Made by a program: the position numbers and the translations under genes
Part shown: positions 61,065 through 64,000 of the stretch, one piece after another
Layout: each line of letters begins with the position of its first letter
How positions within the stretch are numbered: the first letter of the stretch is position 1
Notes under the pieces: model-generated
The model's database searches: none
What the model was told of the DNA's origin: nothing
The model's input: the letters and a program-made list of their open reading frames with translations, nothing else
Assembly: GCA_045645985.1 (NCBI GenBank)
Contig: JAZRJV010000046.1
Span: 1 to 64,000 of the forward strand
Length of the DNA stretch: 64,000 bases
Direction: 5' to 3'
Source: RGIG9060 sp045645985
Lineage (GTDB): Bacteria > Spirochaetota > Spirochaetia > Treponematales > Treponemataceae

Positions 61065-61093
61065 TTGACAGATGTAAAAAGTAGGTTTATTAT
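61065..61093 (+). promoter_or_regulatory. Promoter of the small lipoprotein gene
   Basis: TTGACA (61065-61070), 17 nt, TATTAT (61088-61093), close to consensus. Confidence 0.7.
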
Positions 61094-61098
61094 GAAAT

Positions 61099-61151
61099 TT
61101 GTGTAAAAAAAGGTCGTAAATCTTTATGCGGCAAAATTATTCTTTACACAA
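61099..61151 (+). promoter_or_regulatory. Leader hairpin next to the ribosome site
   Basis: TTGTGTAAA (61099-61107) pairs with TTTACACAA (61143-61151), ending right at the AGGAG site before 61163. It could modulate translation or stabilise the message. Confidence 0.45.
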
Positions 61152-61162
61152 GGAGATTTTAT

Positions 61163-61540
61163 ATGAAAAAAGCAGTTGTTATTGCATTAGCACTCGTAAT
61201 GGTTGCATTATTTGCTGGTTGTGGACTTCAAAGTCAATTAGCAGGTACAAAATGGGAACAAGTACAAGAATCAGGTTTAGCAAAAGCAATTATTACTCTT
61301 TCTTTTGAAAAAGGTAATGAGTACAAAGAATCTTATGATATGTATTATGATGGTACATTTCTTGCAGAGGACTCATACTCTAATACAGGTAAATGGGCTG
61401 TTGATGGTGATGAGTTAACTATTACTTATCTTGATAGTGTATCATTTACATATCGTGTTGAAATTGATGGCGATACATTAAAGTTATTTGATGAAGGTGA
61501 TGACACAACTTACTATCCATTTACACGCGTAAAAGAATAA
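61163..61540 (+). CDS. Small lipoprotein with lipocalin-like (DUF5640-type) domain
   Basis: A 125-residue lipoprotein (lipobox LFAGC, Cys20). The mature domain reads LAGTKWEQVQESGLAKAIIT, SYSNTGKWAVDGDELTITYL and YRVEIDGDTLKLFDEGDDTT. This is the repeating beta pattern of small lipocalin-like bacterial domains (W...G.W...GD.L.i). It has its own strong promoter, a leader hairpin and a perfect terminator, suggesting an abundant message. The ligand is unknown. Confidence 0.75.
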   Translation: MKKAVVIALALVMVALFAGCGLQSQLAGTKWEQVQESGLAKAIITLSFEKGNEYKESYDMYYDGTFLAEDSYSNTGKWAVDGDELTITYLDSVSFTYRVEIDGDTLKLFDEGDDTTYYPFTRVKE

Positions 61541-61562
61541 TTTACACAGTTATTTCTTTACA

Positions 61563-61596
61563 ATAGAGGGCAAATTTCTTGCCCTCTATTTTTTTG
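61563..61596 (+). terminator. Intrinsic terminator of the small lipoprotein gene
   Basis: ATAGAGGGCAA pairs perfectly with TTGCCCTCTAT around ATTTC, followed by seven T. A textbook terminator. Confidence 0.92.
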
Positions 61597-61599
61597 CGA

Positions 61600-61701
61600 T
61601 TATACATTTACAGGAACAACTAATTTTATATGAGTTCCAGTTTCTTCATCAGACTGAATTTGTAGAGTTCCATTTAGAAACTGTGAACAAATACTGCTGA
61701 G
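61600..61701 (-). pseudogene. Histidine kinase C-terminal remnant
   Basis: The minus strand encodes LSSICSQFLNGTLQIQSDEE, then TGTHIKLVVPVNV and a stop. It is the end of the ATP-binding domain of a sensor kinase (...GxGTxxxxxxP). It is closed upstream by an in-frame stop, so only about 34 residues remain. It fills most of the 298-bp gap before hipB. Confidence 0.7.
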
Positions 61702-61737
61702 TTATTCTCCCCAAAAAATTATTCTTCTGTTTTATAA

Positions 61738-61796
61738 ATCTTCAAAATAGAAGAATAATCGCTAAATATCTAAATATTTCTTCAAAATAGAAGAAT
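61738..61796. promoter_or_regulatory. Two identical dyads upstream of hipB (probable HipB operators)
   Basis: TCTTCAAAATAGAAGAAT occurs at 61739-61756 and 61779-61796, exactly 40 bp (about four helical turns) apart. Each is an inverted repeat TTCTTC/GAAGAA, the first with one flank base lost. A further half-site ATTCTTCT lies at 61721. The promoter starts eight bases later. Confidence 0.72.
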
Positions 61797-61803
61797 TAAA
61801 AAC

Positions 61804-61832
61804 TTGACATCTAAAAGGTTCTACACTATCCT
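61804..61832 (+). promoter_or_regulatory. Promoter of hipBA
   Basis: TTGACA (61804-61809), exactly 17 nt, TATCCT (61827-61832), six bases before the ATG at 61839. No Shine-Dalgarno sequence. Confidence 0.68.
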
Positions 61833-61838
61833 TAACTT

Positions 61839-62219
61839 ATGAAACTTACAGAATTTCATACAGATGAACAAATTTTGCAAGAATTAGGAACTAGACTCAA
61901 AACAGAACGCATTCGTCAAAAAATGACCCAAGAAACTTTTGCAAAAAATTGTGGAGTTGCTAAAAGTACAGTTGAGCGTTTTGAAAAAGGCGAAAGTGTG
62001 CAACTTGCAAATTTATTAAAAATGCTTAGAACTTTGCATCAACTTTCTGGAATTGAACTTCTTTTGCCTGTAACAGAACCTTCTCCAATGGAATATCTTT
62101 ACGCAAAAAATCCAAAAGAGCCAGAACGTTACCGAGAAGTCCGAGAAAAAACTCCAGAATACGGTAATTCTTCCTCTGTAAAAGATACAAAAAATTTTAT
62201 TTGGGGCGAAGACAAATGA
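61839..62219 (+). CDS. hipB: HipB-like antitoxin (XRE family)
   Basis: A 126-residue DNA-binding antitoxin. The helix-turn-helix reads LGTRLKTERIRQKMTQETFA, then KNCGVAKSTVERFEKGESVQ and LANLLKMLRTLHQLSGIELL. The extended C-terminal tail (PEYGNSSSVKDTKNFIWGED) may contact the toxin. It starts at a leaderless-type promoter, overlaps hipA by four bases (ATGA), and has paired upstream dyads that fit autoregulation. In known HipBA modules HipB neutralises HipA and represses the operon. Confidence 0.88.
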   Translation: MKLTEFHTDEQILQELGTRLKTERIRQKMTQETFAKNCGVAKSTVERFEKGESVQLANLLKMLRTLHQLSGIELLLPVTEPSPMEYLYAKNPKEPERYREVREKTPEYGNSSSVKDTKNFIWGEDK

Positions 62220-63526
62220 ACACAACTGCCGAAGTTAAAATGTGGGGAACTTCAATTGGTGCTGTAACTTTGCCTGAGGGGCAAAAATACGCTTCGTTTG
62301 AATACAATCCGTCATTTTTGCAAACAGGAATTCAAGTTTCTCCAATTACAATGCCTTTGGGGTCTGGTATTTTTCGATTCCCAAACCTTTCTTATGAATC
62401 ATTTTTCGGGTTGCCAGGATTTTTAGCTGATTCTCTTCCAGATAAATTTGGAAATCAACTTATAAACGCTTGGCTTGCAAAACAAGGGCGTCTTCCTGAA
62501 AGTTTTAATGCAGTAGAAAGACTTTGTTACACAGGAAATCGTGGAATGGGGGCTTTGGAATTTTATCCACTTTTACAAAATCAAAATGACTCAAACGAAG
62601 CGTTAAATGTTCAAAATCTTGTGGAATTGGCAAGTCTTGTTTTACAAAATCGCCAAAACTTAAAATCTGTTTTAGATGAATGTGATAAAAAAAACTTAAA
62701 TCAAGAATTGGCAAAAATCATAAAAATTGGAACTTCTGCAGGAGGGGCAAGGGCAAAGGCTGTAATTGCATTTAATCCTGCAACAAAAGAAGTGCGCTCT
62801 GGTCAAGTTCAAACTGAAAAAGGCTTTGAACATTGGCTAATAAAATTTAGCGGCGTTTCTGGCAACAAAGACAAAGAAAAAGATGATGAACTAGATTTTG
62901 GTCTTGTGGAATACGCTTATTACCTTATGGCAAAATCTGCAGGTATTGATATGAGCCAATGTTATCTTTTAGATGATGGCAAAAACCAGCACTTTATGAC
63001 AAAACGCTTTGACCGTACAACAGACGGCAAAAAACTTCATATGCAAACTTTAGCAGGGCTTTGTCATTTTGATTTTAATCAAGCTGCAAGTAATAGCTAT
63101 GAACAAGTTTTTTCTGTAATGAATCGCTTAGAATTATGTTATCCAGAAAAATTAGATTTTTTTAAGCGAATGATTTTTAATGTAATGGCTTGTAATTGCG
63201 ACGACCATGTAAAAAATGTTTCTTTCTTAATGGATAAAACTGGTAAATGGAAACTTGCTCCTTTTTATGATGTTTGTTTTGCCTACAATCCAGCAGGCAA
63301 GTGGACAAGTCGTCATCAAATGACCATAAACGGAAAAACTAGCAACTTTATAATAGAGGATTTTAATCAGTGTGCAAAAATTGCCAGTTTACGAAAAAAA
63401 GATGTAGCAGATGCAATCTTTCAAGTTAAAAGTGCAGCTTCAAAATGGCAAATCTTTGCAGAACAAGTTGGCGTCAGACCAGAAATATCTAGTGCAATAG
63501 AAAACTATTTTGTAAAATATATTTAA
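62216..63526 (+). CDS. hipA: HipA-type Ser/Thr kinase toxin
   Basis: A 436-residue HipA kinase. The start at ATG (62216) overlaps the hipB stop. The N-terminal domain is WGTSIGAVTLPEGQKYASFE. The ATP-binding and catalytic parts are GTSAGGARAKAVIAF (Gly loop), HWLIKFSG, HFMTKRFDRTTDGKKLHMQT, NVMACNCDDHVKNVSFL (catalytic Asp/Asn) and KLAPFYDVCFA. Known HipA proteins phosphorylate glutamyl-tRNA synthetase or other targets and induce dormancy. Full length, so it is probably active and held by HipB. Confidence 0.92.
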   Translation: MNTTAEVKMWGTSIGAVTLPEGQKYASFEYNPSFLQTGIQVSPITMPLGSGIFRFPNLSYESFFGLPGFLADSLPDKFGNQLINAWLAKQGRLPESFNAVERLCYTGNRGMGALEFYPLLQNQNDSNEALNVQNLVELASLVLQNRQNLKSVLDECDKKNLNQELAKIIKIGTSAGGARAKAVIAFNPATKEVRSGQVQTEKGFEHWLIKFSGVSGNKDKEKDDELDFGLVEYAYYLMAKSAGIDMSQCYLLDDGKNQHFMTKRFDRTTDGKKLHMQTLAGLCHFDFNQAASNSYEQVFSVMNRLELCYPEKLDFFKRMIFNVMACNCDDHVKNVSFLMDKTGKWKLAPFYDVCFAYNPAGKWTSRHQMTINGKTSNFIIEDFNQCAKIASLRKKDVADAIFQVKSAASKWQIFAEQVGVRPEISSAIENYFVKYI

Positions 63527-63552
63527 CATAAAAATTATTATGTAAATTAAAC

Positions 63553-63581
63553 TTGACAACTACAAAATTCAATGCTAATCT
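63553..63581 (+). promoter_or_regulatory. Promoter of the right-edge XRE gene
   Basis: TTGACA (63553-63558), exactly 17 nt, TAATCT (63576-63581) with the extended TGC, six bases before the ATG at 63588. Confidence 0.68.
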
Positions 63582-63587
63582 ATAATC

Positions 63588-64000
63588 ATGAAAGATTCCA
63601 TAAAAGTCTTGCGGGAAAAACACAATTATTCTCAAAGTTATTTGGCAACTTATCTTCAAGTTTCTAGGCAAATGTACATCAAATATGAATCTGGTGAAGT
63701 TGAGCCTCCTGTAAAAGTTGTGGTTGCCTTGGCAAAACTTTATTCAGTTTCTTATTCTCAAATTATTGATGATGAGTTTTCCCCTAACAAAGAAAAAGTT
63801 TCTTACAAAATCCACCAAGATTCAGAAAGTGAAGTTGCATCGCCTATTGTTTCTTACGGTTTTTCTTCTAAAAAGCCAAAAACACAACTTGCTTTAGTTA
63901 CTACTGCTTTAGAAAATCTTTCAGAAGAAGCTCTTATTTCTGTTAGCGCTTTTGTAAAAATGCTACAAGCCGAGCAAATTATACCAAAACAACCTAGTTC
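63588..64000 (+). CDS. XRE-family transcriptional regulator, cut by window end
   Basis: At least 137 residues, open at the right edge. The N-terminal HTH reads IKVLREKHNYSQSYLATYLQ, then VSRQMYIKYESGEVEPPVKV and VVALAKLYSVSYSQIIDDEF. The linker that follows is Ser/Lys-rich. The end of the visible part (LENLSEEALISVSAFVKMLQ) resembles the C-terminal helix of phage-type or antitoxin-type XRE proteins (LxxLSEEALxxVxxFVxxL). It may be the antitoxin or regulator of a second module starting right of the window. The start is set by a TTGACA/TAATCT promoter six bases upstream. Confidence 0.8.
   Translation, partial: MKDSIKVLREKHNYSQSYLATYLQVSRQMYIKYESGEVEPPVKVVVALAKLYSVSYSQIIDDEFSPNKEKVSYKIHQDSESEVASPIVSYGFSSKKPKTQLALVTTALENLSEEALISVSAFVKMLQAEQIIPKQPS

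Noticed and set aside
60936..61162. ZTP (pfl) riboswitch upstream of purH
   Set aside because: The conserved GCCGCCTGGGCA and companion blocks are absent; only a promoter and short leader are visible.

Overview
The window is low-GC DNA (I did not compute a figure) that reads like a host-associated spirochaete of the Treponema type. This is an inference from gene content and style: many Lys/Asn-rich lipoproteins, a CASTOR/POLLUX-type channel, type III glutamine synthetase, DAP dehydrogenase, a LpoB/COG3014/LPP20-like lipoprotein operon, and a GxxExxY gene. No rRNA or tRNA gene was recognised.

Left part (1-19.7 kb), mostly housekeeping and transport. The left edge is an IS3-type orfA start cutting into the tail of an Rpn-type nuclease gene. 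Next come a complete Ugp-like carbohydrate ABC transporter with a Nudix hydrolase, a yybP-ykoY (manganese) riboswitch driving two tandem CaCA-type cation exchangers, an OPT oligopeptide transporter coupled to a lone PqqD-like protein, two envelope proteins, ferritin, a CrtI-like oxidoreductase, enolase, a TIM-barrel isomerase, and a TrmB-like regulator followed by DAP dehydrogenase. The last two share the same 20-bp operator.

Accessory patch (19.7-23.7 kb). A short promoter-to-terminator RNA gene (minus strand) sits beside a 3.3-kb segment bounded by 35-bp direct repeats. The segment carries an unrecognised operon: a possible 48-aa ORF, a 101-aa Gly/Asp-rich protein, and a 678-aa lipoprotein with a multi-TM C-terminus. 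Its right repeat abuts a relic of a type II CRISPR adaptation module, in which a Cas1 N-terminus is fused by deletion to a Cas2 C-terminus. This patch is the best candidate for something undescribed.

Middle (23.7-49 kb), mixed functions: DUF5714 with ArsC, a class III adenylate cyclase, twin FGE-sulfatase-domain lipoproteins with a scar of a third, and a run of small enzymes. The run includes divergent APH(3')-like and AAC(3)-like aminoglycoside-modifying enzymes. After these come the channel, a large peptidase-MA surface protein, a metal P-type ATPase, a TetR/ABC exporter pair, a patatin, and a GxxExxY gene flanked by 92-bp hairpin repeats showing a compensatory base-pair change.

Right part (49-64 kb): S1-domain protein, flavodoxin-family protein, M20 peptidase, the LpoB lipoprotein operon, an orphan LolD-like ATPase with glnN and mraY, purH, a small lipoprotein, and a hipBA toxin-antitoxin pair with two identical upstream dyads, followed by another XRE regulator cut by the window edge.

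A recurring regulatory theme: at least ten genes have a -10 box ending 6 or 7 nt before the start codon, and no Shine-Dalgarno sequence. These should give leaderless mRNAs.
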